From Numida meleagris (taxonomy: Eukaryota; Chordata; Aves; Galliformes; Numididae), in the NCBI RefSeq assembly GCF_002078875.1, contig NC_034415.1:23460331-23524330 (forward strand): a stretch of 64,000 nt of DNA. Direction: 5' to 3'. Shown piece after piece: positions 24,741-39,204 of this stretch. Positions within the stretch are counted from its first letter, which is position 1, and each line of letters starts with the position of its first letter. The notes below the pieces were generated by a model, which made no database searches, had not been told where the DNA came from, and was given only the letters and a program-made list of their open reading frames with translations. The translations under genes and the position numbers were made by a program.

Positions 24741-27700
24741 TATTCAGTTCATAATTCACCCTGATTTTACCCTGGTTTCTTTCATGCTCTTTCTTCCAAC
24801 GATAAAGGCTTCCCTCCTAGATGGGCATGCACACCAGTCCTTTCCATTATTTATTACTTTCCCAGTTTTTAGTTATTGTTACCTTTATCAGCATTTTATT
24901 TTCTTTTGTGATAATAACGAGTAATATAAGTCCAAGGGCTCAAAAATTACCTACTACTGTAGGAAGTTGTTCTTTCCTGAATTTATTCAGACACACAGAT
25001 ATATATCTAGACATAAAGAAAAAAACTCATAGGAGGTCTATATTCAAAGCTTCGAGTTCCATTTCCCATGCATAACTTACACCTCCTCAGAGGCAAATAT
25101 CTTCAGATTAAGAGACCATTTCCAAAGAAGATAATGCTATTTTCTTCTGAAAAACAAAAATCAACTAGAGCAATAACACTTTATTTCACATCTGCCAAGC
25201 TCTATTTGATCATCACCGGTGTGACTGCTATAGTACATGTAGTAATAACAGCAGCTTTACAGAGATTATATTAATATTATATTTTCAAACGTCCCCAATG
25301 ATTTATCAGTCTGACATAAAATCTAAACACTTTAAATTCGTTTCATTAATTTATCTTCCTTTAGCATGAAATTTGGTGAACTCAAGATATAATTTCGATT
25401 TTCGTTTCTCTATGCAGATTTTGATAAATCTACATTGGCCATTGACAATTATTTTTTATTCACTACAAACTTGATGAATCAGATACTTCACATCAATTTG
25501 ACGATGAGATACAGAGTTCTCATATGCTTTTCCTTTACATTCTCCTGTTTCAATAAAAGCAGATACTATGCTGAGACAAGAGGAATATGGGAAATGCAAT
25601 TCACATGGATCACAGAAAACCTGGCCCTCCATTTTCAAAGCATGCAAGGAACTGCTAAAATAAGTGCAGACAGTTTTGAGGACAGAAGAACAAGATGAAG
25701 GGATTATTTTGACTAACAGTAAAAGAATTTTAAAATTAATTCCAAAGAGTTAGAAACGGTAGCGGTTATATTCTGTAACAAGCCATACTGAAACAATATA
25801 AGTTGTCACATAAAGTTGTGAAATAAAGGAGAAATTAGAATTATTCATAGGAATATTTTGAAAAACAAAAAAAAAATGAAAACTGGAGAAAACTCATAGT
25901 CTCTAGTAGTTTGGGCTTTAAATACTTTAGTGATTTACTTAGAGAACATAACACTGAAAAACTTCAAATAAAGAAAATAGTTGGCAGGATGACATGTCAT
26001 TAAATGCTAAAAAAAGTCGAGGAAGTAAGGCCCGCTCTTACCTATAGTAAACAATCATTTATCACTTTGAAGAATACACGATCTGATTCCTACAGAAAGT
26101 TTCAACTTGAATACAGGATAGACTTAGAAATTGTTTGGATAGATCCCTTCCTGATCAGACTTATAATGTTTCTTTGGTTCTAATATGACTAACCTATAAT
26201 AACTGGTAAAGAGCTGATAGTTATTTTACCTATAAAGCTTCAGAGTACTCAATTTTGACTAGCAATTTTAAAACCTGCAGATATGTAGTACAGTGACTAA
26301 AAGCATTGTAGAAAAATGCTATTGCTGATAGGTGTTAAATTTGATAAGAACTTGCTTTGCAAGAAGCCAGCCATTATTTGGTGCCTTCTGTGGAGCTGAA
26401 AGGAACTAGGTCATTCCCTTACATTCCCCCATATACCCTTTTTGTCCTTAAACATCTTCACAAACAAAAGCTACCATTTTTACTTTGCATACGGAGGTCT
26501 GGAAAAGTACTCATTACTGGCATTAATTTTTGTCCAGATGTATGCTTTCTTTTTTCTATCAAATCAGTCAGAAAATAAATGTTTGAAAAATCTAGATATC
26601 TGCTGCAATATCTAGCATAATATGCTAAGACATAATACATGTATTGATTTTTTTCCCCATAGCTTTAAAAGATTCTTATTGGTGGAAAATATATAATAGT
26701 AACTACACCTAAGTTAACAATTGCCACCAAAGCAACAAAATTCAGGTGGTTCAGCAGGAACTGTTCAGAAACAGCAACCCAAAAGCAGCAGTGAAAATGG
26801 CATGTAAATTAATTTGTTCAATCTACAGCTAATTGCATTGACCTCAAAAACTACTAGATTGTATTACAAAACTGACAGTTTTAACAGTTCCAGGCTTTGT
26901 TTGCCTGTTTGTTTTGGTGTTAGGTGTCATACCTACAAGAAGTAGATGGCACCCTTAGTCTCAGAAGACATAGATACAATATAACTTACTGTTATATAAA
27001 CATTCAGCTTATACTACTACATTTCTTCCAGTAACGAAGCTAATTAAGTTAGAGTTAGATCACTAGCTTATGCAGACAAACCTCAGAAGGCAAAAGTTTT
27101 AACGAATGGAATAATAAAGTGATTAGCTTACAACAATATACTTTGCTTTTAAAATTCAGCAAACTTTATAAAGATTTTCAGCTTCTGCTTTTATGGTTGT
27201 TATCTCAATAACTAAATGGGATTATTTTTATTTTATAACTGCTTAACAAAACTACTTTTGTATTGAGTCCAAAGGTCAGATTTTGTCAAAGAGATCTAGT
27301 TTAAATTGTTCTATTAATTCATTTTTTGATACTTAAAGGACATTCTTAGTTAAGACCTCACATCATAAATACAGCAGATCTAGACCTTCTAATTACATTT
27401 TATAGTGACAGAAAATAAAAACTTCAACAATAACTAAATATGCTAGTATTTAAATACATAAAAGCTTTCAATCACTACTTGTTTTACATGAGTTTTGTAA
27501 TTAACAAAACTTTACTGTTTATTTTCACTTTTAACAAGCAACAGTTAAAAGGAGTTGTTAGACTTTAAAAATCAATTGTATTATCCTTCTAATGAATCAC
27601 ACCTCATGTTTAGCACGCTTTATTCTAGAGCTAATTATGTTGTACACACAAACATTCCTAAGATAAATGTTTATTACTGAAATGATAACATGACTGCAAT

Positions 27701-29190
27701 ATAATGGCAATATCATGATGCAATTACAATGAATCACAATAATCTTGAAGTGTTCTGAGGTACTTAAATATGCAGTACACTTCATATACTCCATGTTATG
27801 CTGTTCTATTTATCTAGGCAAAACAGAAATCTATATTATTCACATTATGTTGCTACTGTTGTGTGTTGCTGATATTACTCTAACGTCTACGAGATTAAGA
27901 CATTGATCAGCATCTCTCTTCTTCTGGGTGCTGCCAGAAAACAGAAGAAAGAAATGGTCTCTGTCAAAGGAGCATTACATGCACTACACAAAGAGACAGA
28001 CATATGGGAAAGCACAAGGAAACGATGAGACAGCGCTGGTCAGACTGAATGATTGTATGGTCCCCATACACCAGCAGTCTAGCCCTTGTCACATTGTTTT
28101 ATAATATGTATAGAGGGAGGCAATGAGTTTTGCTAGAGAAGAAAAGCAAATAATGGATTAATTTTGTGACTGCTACCACTAAGCAGTCAATTAAATAATA
28201 ACGCATAGTCATTCACAAATAGCAGCATGATGTTTGAGGTAGTTATCTGTGTCATCTTTCTTTTTAAATATAACCATCATGTTTTAACACCTAACATTCT
28301 CTAAGAGTAAGTATGCAGATGCTCCTTAGTAGAACGTATTTTCTTCCCTAAAGATTAAATTTATTGTAATAAATGTCTTCACAACTGTAAATATGAATTT
28401 TCCCCACACATTTAAGTCAGCACAATGTCTCTCCTGTTCTTCTCTCTATATATAATTAAAATAGATAGAATACTGAAGTTACTTTTTGGGGTCTTTTTAG
28501 CGTTTACGAAATATATAATAGTTACCATAATAAAACATTTGTGTCTTAATCTATCTGCTTTTTGCATTCAAATTGTCCCTTAGCTCCCTTCTGTAGCACA
28601 TTTTCGTTTTGCCTTTTACATCTGGAAACCCTTGGTTGGCTATTTCCTCTTCTCTCACTAATTGGATGCTTTCCAGAGACCTGAAAAAGATTATAACATA
28701 TTCCCAAAATAGCTCTCAAACACTAAATAAGAATCAGGAAATTAACAGAAGTATGGTAAAAGAATCATTCAGATTTTTTCTGCATTCATTACCATCCAAT
28801 CTGTATGCTGGATATTCTGAATTTAAGTTCTTTAAGAAAGGAAGCTTCATCTTCAGGTTATCTGCAAAGCACTTAGCACACCTGTGGTGTTAAATGAATA
28901 GTTATAATAGATACATGGGTGAATAGCATTAAACGGCAGTGGGCACAAAGACATTCACTGGATCACCTGTTTGACCAGCCTGATTAATGTGGTAATTGTG
29001 CGTGCATTCTTTAATGCACAGACTTCCTTCAGTGACAAAAGGCCTATTGTGAGTGGCCACTACTTCTGCCCTGGTAATTTCACTGACATTCAACAACTTC
29101 CAGTGTTGAGCTCCTTGTTCCACATTAAAAAAAGAAGAAATAAAACCATACTTTGCTCAATGGAGGAATTATTAGGGAAAAGATAGAAAC
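24741..29190. other. Unique intronic sequence
   Basis: About 4.4 kb without a recognisable element. The segment 28925-29190 is somewhat richer in G and C and open on both strands. Otherwise it is plain AT-rich intron. Confidence 0.55.
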
Positions 29191-29206
29191 TTTTTTTTTT
29201 TTTTTT
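29191..29206. repeat. T16 homopolymer
   Basis: This is a run of 16 T residues. An A15 run follows about 240 bp later (29449-29463), so the two are complementary homopolymers. Confidence 0.95.
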
Positions 29207-29448
29207 ACTAATTTTTAATTCTATCTTTATTTTTGAAGGGAATCAAATTTAGCATCCTCACTTCCCAAAACCTTTGGCCTCCTAACTAGCTTAATTGGTC
29301 TCTGTTCATTTCTTACTCAGATCCTTTATAAACTGCCTCTGTGGCCCCTGCTGCTTTTTCAAAGCAGCATATGGTCCTTCCATTCATGACAGCCACCATT
29401 TCTATTAGTGAGTAAAGGAGAAAAAGCATCATATTTAGATTGCATGAG

Positions 29449-29463
29449 AAAAAAAAAAAAAAA
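29449..29463. repeat. A15 homopolymer
   Basis: This is a run of 15 A residues, complementary to the T16 run at 29191-29206. No target-site duplication is seen around either run. Confidence 0.92.
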
Positions 29464-32400
29464 GCAGAAACAAAAGTTGGGATTCAAAAGTGAAGGCATT
29501 AATAGCAACACTAACTCAGAAACATCATCTATCCTATATGATTTATAATGTATTTTGAGAACATGAAGTACTAAATACTCAGAACTAGGGCTACATTTGA
29601 CAGGAAAAAATGAAAAATAAAACAATTAAAATTCACAACAATATGCATTTGTGAGATACGCTACTGGAACCTCAAAGATTTCTTTACTTACAAACAGTAA
29701 AACCACAAAGGTTTTACATGGAATAAAAAAATAATGCCACATACAGTTAATAAAGTTTAAAACAAGCCATGGGAAATTATAAAACATAACACCTCAGTAT
29801 TAAACTGATTAACTCACAAAATGTAGAAAAAAAGAGCTGAATTCCAAAGAGCTAGTGTCTCATTCCCATTCCACATGATTAAAATCTACAACTAAAAGAC
29901 TGAAAATTTAAGTGGCAATTGTTATACTTAGCCCTACTTTCTATGAACCATGCTAGCAGAAAGATACATTTTACAGACTAAACAAATTCAATTTGAATTT
30001 GAATTTTAACTAAATAGAAAAATATTCCCAGAATTATAGCAATGAATGCTTAGATCATAATTCCTTGCAGTGGCCAGCAAGCACAAACTATTAATGCAAA
30101 ATAACCCACAGAGGGCTGGCCAGAATAGTCTCAATCAAGATTCCCATTTGTCTGCTGGAACAGACAGATACATCCTCTTCAGATGCAATGTTTCTCTTTC
30201 AGGCCTAAGCAGGCTACAGAACCTAGAATCGGGTATGACCTACTGCTATACCAACCTTTTTTTGAACTCTTGCAGTTTTTGTAAGTCTAGTTCAAATGTC
30301 TAAAACCAAACAAAAATGCTGTCTGTACTGTGAGACTTAGGAATGTTCATGGTTTACTGTTATTTTGTCTGTTCTATTTACAATCTTTCAATGATTATCA
30401 GAAATAAAAATACTTTTAACTTCTTTTTGTTCTTAGGCTTTCATTTCTATTTTTTTAATAGTTAAATGATTTAGCTGCACTCTGTTTGCTGACTTGGATG
30501 AAAGGTTAACACACTGTTAATTGAGATATACTGGATCTTACTTTGAACAGCAGAGGCAGCTTTTATGGATGGCAATATGAATTCAATAAAGCTGAATTAG
30601 CATGAAATAAGGCTAATGTAGTGCCTGCATATTTACCAATTGATTTCATATTTTCTTCTTTAATGTTTATTTCTCTCATTCAGAAGAATTACACAGTTCA
30701 CTAAGTAACTTTTTTCAGTCCAGCAAAAGCTAGAGGTGTGTCAGCTTCTGAACTGCGTAATACAAGATCCCCCTGTTCTCAATATACTTTTATCTCCTCT
30801 GCAGATTCAGAATTAAAATACCTCTACAGCTGAGTTTTGTCTTGAAGTTCCTTTAATGAGCATGTTTTAGGTCTATTTCTAATCTATTGACATTATCTAG
30901 AAAATAACAGGTTCAAGTACACAAAGAAACCAACTCTCTAATCGTATATATTCAGGGTGTGTACATGAGTACTTTGTGACTAAGTCATTTGACCTGCTTT
31001 AAGAATGACAAAATCCAGCTATGAATTTTTTAAGAGGATGCAAAAAAAAAAAAGCCACTTAGATTCTTGCCATGCACATATCTTCTATTATTAAATAGTT
31101 CACAAGAAAAGATAAGCTTTCCTGTATGTAGATACTGGTCTTATTTCTCAGTAATTTTATACAGGACAAATTTGTTTCATACAATAAAAATTATAATAGA
31201 AACATAAATTTTAATATAATAGGCCATATTTCAACAAATTCAATTTGCATTACCTCAGTGCATGTGGTTATTTATTACAGTGCATGTACACATAATCTTG
31301 ATGTTTTGAAGGTGACTCAGACAGGCTGAGTAAGTTAGCCAGGGACAGCCAGCGAAAGCATTTACTCAGCATCTAGAGTACATATTACAAGCTCAGCTCC
31401 GCATGAAGGACAATTTGGACCATGAAGAAGCAGCAAACTGAATCAAGGACAAGTGTAGTTTAAAACTTCCCGTCTCATGAACTGAGAATAAAATCCCACT
31501 TTTAAAGGAAAAATCTAAAGATAAAAACCTGGTTCACAAAAATAGTTCAAATGCAGCCCTGAGTACTTAGCGTCATCCATAAGAAAACTATGTCTATTAT
31601 TATATGGCTAAAAACACAACAACTTCTGTTTTAAAATATATATGTATGTATCTCAAGGCTAGTGGAGTTGGTTTAGGTTTTTTTTTCTTTTTCACTTTTT
31701 CTTTTAAAGAGAAAGCAATTAGATTTTATGTCACTGCAACATAAAAAGCTGTATGACCTGGTAGCAGTGGAAAAAAAGAGACAACTGTAAAGATTTAAAA
31801 GTGAAGGGAAAGAGAATGAGGAAGAGGCATTGGGTTGAAGCTAGAAGGATTGATTAAAGAAAGATGAATAGTGAAAGCAGAGAGAAAGAAATGAGCATAA
31901 GAAACAGAGAGCAAAGGCACAGATTATACTCTAAGCTGGACAAGTACATTTCTCATTGACTTTAATATAAATAGAACACATCCATTTGGCAAAGACGCCC
32001 CCCAAAAGACATTTTTGAGAAAACTATATGGAATAGCAACATGCTTACCCAAGATACAGTATTCCCCAAATTGAATTCATTTTTACTGACAGTTTAAAAA
32101 TATCATGTTTACCTCAGAATTATAGTTTGTAATTTTTTCTTATTTAAAAGTGAAAGAAAAGTGAGTTACATTAGCTCCTAAATAAAGATTTGTCCATTAA
32201 TAATTTTGTCCAAGTCTCCTGTCCTGGTACTGCTGATGTACTCTGCTGCTACACTGACAGTCCCATTTGTAATGCCTTGGCAGCAAGACCCATTTAAATC
32301 AATAGATATACATGCATGTACACAAACTTTATCTTTCTGCCAACAGACTTAATTTAGATGCTCACAGCCCCACAGATTTTATAGACTACTTTGTTTCTCT

Positions 32401-34970
32401 TACCCTATATGCAACAAATACAAATAATTTTTCAGCTGATTTTCATCAAGTTACTGTATTTCACACAAAATACAGAATTTAGGTGTATTCTAAATTGGAG
32501 ATGCTTCTTTTGTAGAAAAAAATAATTAAAAATAGTAATAAAAGAAATATTAATAAAAATATAAATAATTCATGTAGTATTTTACACAAATATATATTAT
32601 TTACAAAATATATTATGTACTTTTTCTAACAGGTAAAGCTGAGGTAATAGTATGGATAACCCTGGGTATATAGTGAAGAAATTCTCTGGGCAGAGAAATT
32701 CCTTATTTCCAACTTCTCTCCACAGAATAATGTTATGGGCTTACACCATTTTTTCAAGGTACTGACATGCTTTGATTATCTCAACTTGTAATACACCTCA
32801 TGATTTTCAAATTTAGAACATATCAAAGGAATCTTTTGATTAAATAAGACTTGTCAAACCAGGATGATGCATATTCAGGCCTTTGTACAGTAAAGCATCC
32901 AGTAAAACATACTCCTTGTTTGCAACACAAGGAGATTTTCACTGATGCTGGACACAATCAGCTTAAGTGTGGGCCCTGATTTGCAGCTTCACAGGACTGA
33001 CCCCAAATCAATTAATTAATATCTTAATTCTGAAACTTATTATCATAAAAGCAAGAAGTTTTATTCAGCTACTTGCATAAATCAGGCTTCCATATGTGAA
33101 TTAAGGTTTACATACAAATCCCTATGATTATCATTTGTCAACAGGAGTGTGTGAAACTGTTAATTTGAATGCAAGAATGCTTGCACTATGCAGTTCGTAC
33201 ATATTTCATAGTGAATATTTTACATTGTTCTATATGCAAGCCAATTTTAATGCAAACTACTTAATTTCCCCTAGGTAATGAGAAGGTAAAGGAGGTAATC
33301 AAGATGTAAATCAAGATTCTGCTGTTTTCCTCCTACTATGAATTAAAGTTTGATTTACCAAGAAAATAAGCATTGTTCTAAAGCAAATGGCTTCAGATGT
33401 CATTTGCTGAATCCCACTAACATGCAGAAGAAGCAGCAGGTCTATCTTTGCCACTGTAAGCAACTTCTTGTTTAATCCATGTTAAGGATACATCATGATG
33501 AACATCCCATAATTTTCCTAGGCAGGCCATTCAACTGGTTCACTGCCTCCACAGTTAGACACCTTGACCTAATAACTATTTTGAATTCTCAGTTTAAGTC
33601 TGTAAGTTACTATCCCAATCACAATTTCTGATCATTCTCTTTGCTTTCCTTCAGCTGCATTCAGTCCACAGTTTCCTCAAAGGGGAATATGCAAAATTAG
33701 ATGCACTTTGGCTGCACAGAGCTAAAAAATTTACTCCACCTGTTTTGTAGGTTATGAATCCGCTTCTACTTTGAAGGATGCTGTTTCTCCTCTCCAGCTG
33801 TCAGATCATTTCAAATTCAATTTTTGTCTCTCAGTATACTGATCATCTTTTCCAGAATGCTGTTGTTAACTAAAAGTTTAATTCTATCGTTGAAGTCTAA
33901 GGAAGAACTCTAACAGGAGCAACAGAACACCACAGAGTCCCACTCAATGCTTTCTTCAGTTTTGACTATGAGCCATTAAAAACCACCCTCTGGATAGCTT
34001 TCAAAGCAATATTCTATCAGTTATAATGTAATTTCATCTAGATCTTACTTCCTCATTTTGTTACTAATAATATTAGTAATAAAAGAGACAAAAGTCTGGA
34101 TAAATCAGGATTAAACAGCATTTACTGTGTCTTCTCTATCCATAAAACTTACAAAATATTCTTTTTTGAAACTATACAGACCTTGCTGTTGAATTTATAC
34201 ATCAGTTTCAGTTAGATTTCAGTTACTTCACTTCAGAATTGCTTTATACAAAGAGTAATGTTAAGTCATCTACGTCTTAACCAAAAGAAAAACTTAAAAA
34301 GCATTCCAATATTATCTCTCTTTTGTTAAACAAAAAGAACCACATTGCTTTTACAGCTTACTGTAGGGAATCTTTCCTCTTAAGACACAAGCTGTTGTCT
34401 GGGAAGAACGCAAATGGAGAAAAATACTGTCCCCAGTGTTTTAGCATTCACGAAGATGTGTCAAGTTTAAATGAATCATTAAAAAAAACCACAAAACTTC
34501 TTCCCTTACAGGGAATCAATTTTGAAAAAGAACAGTCGAAAGCGCATTTTGCAGAATGTGAAACAGTGCTTGGAATTTACTGTATGACAGTACTTTCTTT
34601 GAACATCAATTATAACCATGCACTGGTTACTTTGGCCAGAAAAAAAAAAACACATTTATTAGCCATACTTTGTTCTTATTCATTATCGTAGCGATCTATG
34701 AAGATATTAATTTAGCAACATTGTTTTTGAAATAAAGATGGACCCAAATTGAATTCAAATACCCTTGAGTCTCACTTAGCTGGTAAATAGACTAGGACAC
34801 AGTTGTTAGACCAGGCCGAAAAGGTGAAAGAGCTCAGAAGTGCTTGAAGGAGGAAAAATGAAAATGAATGTTAACTCTCTTCGGTGTTTGTTTAAAGTTA
34901 TATTTGGAATCAAATGTCTTGGGAAATAGGACAAGACAACAGACACAGATTAAAATATATGGAAACAAAC
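29464..34970. other. Unique intronic sequence
   Basis: AT-rich DNA with several short A or T runs (for example near 31041, 31679 and 32515-32620). A small inverted repeat AAATTCAATTTGAATTT lies at 29984-30000. The longest open frame in the window (34323-34691 plus) starts on TTG and encodes nothing recognisable. Confidence 0.6.
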
Positions 34971-35106
34971 AAGAAAAAAGGAAGAAAGAAAGGGAGGGAG
35001 GCAGGGAGGGAAAGAGGGAGAAAGAAAACAAGGAAGGAAGGAAGGCAAAGAAGAAAGAAGGAAGGTAGAATGTGATGGGAGAAGGAAAGAAAGAAGAAGA
35101 AAAAAC
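34971..35106. repeat. Polypurine (GGAA/GAAA/GGGA) tract
   Basis: The plus strand is almost purely A and G from 34971 to 35064, broken only by single C residues at 35002, 35029 and 35046, and then continues purine-rich to about 35106. It contains GAAA, GGGA and GGAA tetranucleotide runs. Such polypurine stretches can adopt triplex structure and are often length-variable. The open frames on both strands here are a result of low complexity, not coding. Confidence 0.93.
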
Positions 35107-37214
35107 ATCCTGAACTCCTGAATTATGGATTTTCCTGTCCTATGAATGCTAGGTAGCCTGGCACTGGCTTTACATCTACGACTCCTAACAGATACTGGCC
35201 TAAACAGAATAGAATATGTGACCTGCTATTTCTTTTAACTAAAGGAAGTGTTTTCAGCTTCAGTGCTGAACACATTTAGTGAAGTTATGAAAGAAGGTTT
35301 TATTTCTACTTCCATATGTAAGCCTGTTTGTAACTGAGGTAGCAATTATGTCAACCTCTTGCAATATGTAGACTAGTTACATATTCTAAGCAGCCTTTCT
35401 ACAGTTGACATTTTTGTGACTGGTATGTATAAATAAACAGAAATAGCTCTTGCTCTGCTAGTAATTTTTACATCACATATCTCTATCCAAAAGTATTTAA
35501 TGCGAACTTCCTCATTGTTTTAAGTATATGTACTAGTTATATACCAGTCTTGGAGTCCAGTCTCTGCTGGTGACACAGCCCTGGAATCTGGTCATTATTT
35601 TCTTTACATGGGAGACTTTCCACAAATTCCATTATTGACTGAAAAGTTGCTGTGGTATATTCCTCAGAGACTATACCATAATTTTAAAAGAAGTTGTTGC
35701 TAAGGAAATGAAAGGAATGAAATAAAACCTATTCAATAAGTAAATTTTTCTGCTCTTTCATTATTTGTTTTACACACCGATTATTGATAACGATGAAGTT
35801 CTCAGCTCCTATATGTTTATGAGCCTGAGTATACTTTGCATCAAGTGACAATGTGAAAAGAGAACACCGTTTTAGTTGAGAATTGCACTAATTAAAACAT
35901 CTTTTCTCTTTTTTTTTCAAGATTTTTGAGAAACAAAACTTCTGTAATTTTGCATTTTATATGTATAAGCTTTACTCAGACAAGAATCATGAGAGAATTA
36001 CAAAGAAATGATTGAATGTTATTTTCATCTTCCATTGTCCTGTTCAAAACTATCTTCTGACTCTAGGAAAATACCGTAGGATGTAACTCTATATTGTGAA
36101 ACACATAAACCTAATTAAGCTTCAGAAAATTAAGCTTCAATTGTTTTATAAGTCTGTTTGGCTGATATATATTTTGAGGTTAACATTAAAATTGTCTTTA
36201 TATACCATTACGAACATACAGTTCGCAGATGAAATCAACTTTTGTTATCTAACCACAGTAAGATGGGAATAAGAAGTAAGATAAGAAACAAAGACCAAAA
36301 TGCAATCTAGTGAATATATTTAGTCAACACTTATCTATGAAAAGCATCCCAGAAGATTTAATGTTCACCAGAGATCAGAATCTTGATTTCATTTGGACCT
36401 TCAGAGAATAAGTTCTCCATCTGTAGTCCTGCTGGCATTACTAATTAAAGAATCATCTACTGATTTACCAACATGAGCTGGCATATAAAAGAATTCACAA
36501 AAACTGCTTTGGAATGAATAGCCTTGCAGTTCTAAAATCCCAATTCACTAAGCCATGATAACTTAAGTGCCATTTGGTGGGAAACAATATAGATATCCAT
36601 AAACATACATAACATGCAAATGGTAATATAAGTGTTTTCCTGTCTTCCCTTAAATTTTAGGTCATCTTATATAAGTATTGTCCAAAACTTCGAAGCCATG
36701 AGAATGTTTTTTTAATGTTATAAGGGCTATTCGTGCTGGCTGCTAGAAGATTAAAGAGTCAGTAAAGACATCCAACTACATGAAAGCAAACATAATTCTA
36801 TTTTCCACAGACAGAAATGTACCTTTACATCTACATTTCTTATGTAGAGACTGGAATTTCTCTGGAATTGTGAAAGAGTACTATCAGCAGCAAGTTCTCC
36901 CTCTTCCTTCAAACAACTAAAAGAGTTGATAAAGGAAATAAAAGAGATTGAAACAATTTAGTTTTGATTAAAACAGACTGTGTGTTGCAGCTGAAGTTCT
37001 GTAGAAAATGCCAGACAGTTATAGACAGCAATTTTCTCTAACAGAAAAAGACATAATGATACCCAATGGTTAGAAACTGCAACTAGACAAATACACAAGT
37101 AAGGAACAACATTCTGTTAATGGAGATAATTAACAGCTAAAACAACTTACTCAGCAACTGGGATAATTTCTTCACAATTAACAGATATTAGGTAAAGGAA
37201 GGCTTGGTCATTTC
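35107..37214. other. Unique intronic sequence
   Basis: No gene or known repeat. An 11-bp direct repeat ATTAAGCTTCA occurs twice near 36114-36140. Confidence 0.6.
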
Positions 37215-37720
37215 TTGTAACATAGCTCTGCACTTATCTATAATTGTAGCAACCTTTCTCTGCACTAGTTAATCTTTGAACTCCTTTTCAACAAGGCTAG
37301 CCAGAACTGAAGACAATAGGTCTTGCTGATGCCTCTCATAATGACACTATTTTTTTCTTCACTTAATATATTCAAGTTCATATTTACGAACACATCATAT
37401 TGATGCCTCACAGTCACAGCTAATCAGCTAATATACTCAACAATTTCTCATGTTTTGTCTTTAGCAATTAATGGCTTCCATTTTATAACAAAATTTCATG
37501 TTATTAACCACTAAATCTTTCAGTGCGTGTTGTCATACCTTATTTCAACGATACTGCTCAAATTTTACATGATCATCTATCTTCATCAAATCTGATCCTC
37601 ATCCTTAACGACAGTGCTTCCCATCTTCATGTTATTGTTGAAATTTTACTGGCGCAATACAATTATGACAAAACCACTAATGAAAATGCCAAAGAAGATC
37701 AGAAGCAGACAAAAACTATG
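37215..37720 (-). mobile_element. Old CR1-type LINE fragment, antisense
   Basis: The plus strand shows a degraded series of motifs in the order expected for the reverse complement of an amniote CR1 3' region. The series is CAACCTTTCTCTGCACT near 37251, GCCAGAACTGAAGACAATAG near 37300, and TTATTAACCACTAAATCTTT near 37501. Conservation is weak, so the family and ends are uncertain. A frame of 68 codons inside it (37523-37729) does not match a reverse transcriptase. Confidence 0.5.
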
Positions 37721-39204
37721 CTCCAATGAGGAAACCACTGAATTGTTGATCTGAAATTCTTCCTAATGCCGATAAACGGAAACCTAAAACATCCTCAAAC
37801 AAGCCAGAGAAAACTCTGCCACTGTATTTCCATTTAAAGAAAGATCTGGGATGTGAATTACATACTTCGTTTGAATGGTTTCCTGTGGCTGAAATTTCTG
37901 TTTACTGAACAACAAATAGAGCTCTGTATTACTGTAGATTGACAAAGCATTTTTCTGCAGTGCCCCTCTGTAAAAAACAGTAGTTACAATCTTTTTCATA
38001 TGACAGACAAAAAAGAAGCCTGCACACAAATAAAGTGAGAAGGTAAAGGAAGTAGACTACAAGACAGAGACAGTGAAAACTGGAAGTCCAAAACCGACCC
38101 TGGAGCTTGAGTGAGGTTATCTGGTGCACTATACGTAACATTTAATAACATCTCTCATCCTTGAGCCTCACCCATACATTATGGTTTGGAGGATAAGTAC
38201 TTCCTAAAATTCCTGTATTTTGGGGATACCACTACAATATGCATTCTGAATTTAAAAAGGTAACACTTTTGCAAGTTATAAACATAAGAAATGCAAAAGC
38301 AAGAAAATGCAAGAAAATGAGAGACAGAGATATGAGAAAAATTTTGTGTTAAAATAGCACATTTAGAGAAGTATGTCCAGAATAATAAAGGAAGTAAGCT
38401 AATAATGTGTTCAGCAGAATGTAGTACTGTATTTTAATTGAGTAAATTAAGGTGCAGTATGCAATTTGATGTTATTTCATCTTTCAGCAAAATTTCTTTT
38501 AAATTTCTTTTAATTAATAAATATTCCTTAGTTATGTAACATAGTACTGATATTCAAGCTTCAAAAATCAGTTCATTTCATGAAAAAAAACTTTATATCT
38601 CATGACAATAATCTTGCAGGATTCTATAATACCACCCTGTAGCCTGTCTACTCTCTCTAAATCTTCTGAGAGAAAAATTTGAAAAGTTCATGCATAAAAG
38701 CATTATTATTTAAAGTCTGCAAAGACAAAATCAGTCTGTACTCCACAAAATCTAGTATTTCAGTACATTTGCAGATATAAAGTTCATGTCTATTTTTAAT
38801 GCAGTAGTCTTCAAAGAGAATCCTAGAAAGATAGCCACACTTCCTAACTTTGTGCTGTTTACCTAGAGTAGACTTACTCATTTTAAAATTAATCAAGGAG
38901 TAGATTACTCATTTTAAAATTAATCAAGGTACAAATCTCTAAAGAAGGTACAGAATCTCTCTTAACATAATATATTTTCCCTATCCAAGTCAACAGTAGT
39001 TGAATTCAGATTTCTAAAATCTCCATTTTCCAGTTTTCATCTCATTTATGGCTTAATTTTCTTTTAAGGGATTCTTATTTTCAAACTCTCTGACATTATA
39101 ATATTTATAAAATATATTCATGAAAAGTCTTTCAGTACTTTTGAAGTTTTACTGTCCTCATTAACACACAGCATTTTCCAGTTTAATACAATGTAAGAAT
39201 GTAA
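37721..39204. other. Unique intronic sequence between two old CR1 remnants
   Basis: Apart from the 32-bp tandem duplication at 38866-38928, nothing is recognised in this 1.5 kb. Confidence 0.55.
38866..38928. repeat. 32/31-bp tandem duplication
   Basis: A unit beginning GAGTAGACTTACTC at 38866 and ending AATTAATCAAG at 38897 is repeated directly at 38898-38928, with one base deleted. The near-identity indicates a recent local duplication. Confidence 0.93.

Noticed and set aside
29191..29463. T16 and A15 runs 240 bp apart as ends of an inverted element
   Set aside because: Only the homopolymers are complementary; the adjoining sequences do not pair and no target duplication is visible.
34323..34691. 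Longest open frame (122 codons, plus strand)
   Set aside because: It begins on TTG rather than ATG, has no recognisable domain, and its composition is that of AT-rich non-coding DNA. Frames of this size are expected by chance in 64 kb.
34834..35068. Open frames on both strands rich in Lys/Glu/Gly or Phe/Ser/Leu
   Set aside because: They are produced by the polypurine tract and have no coding value.
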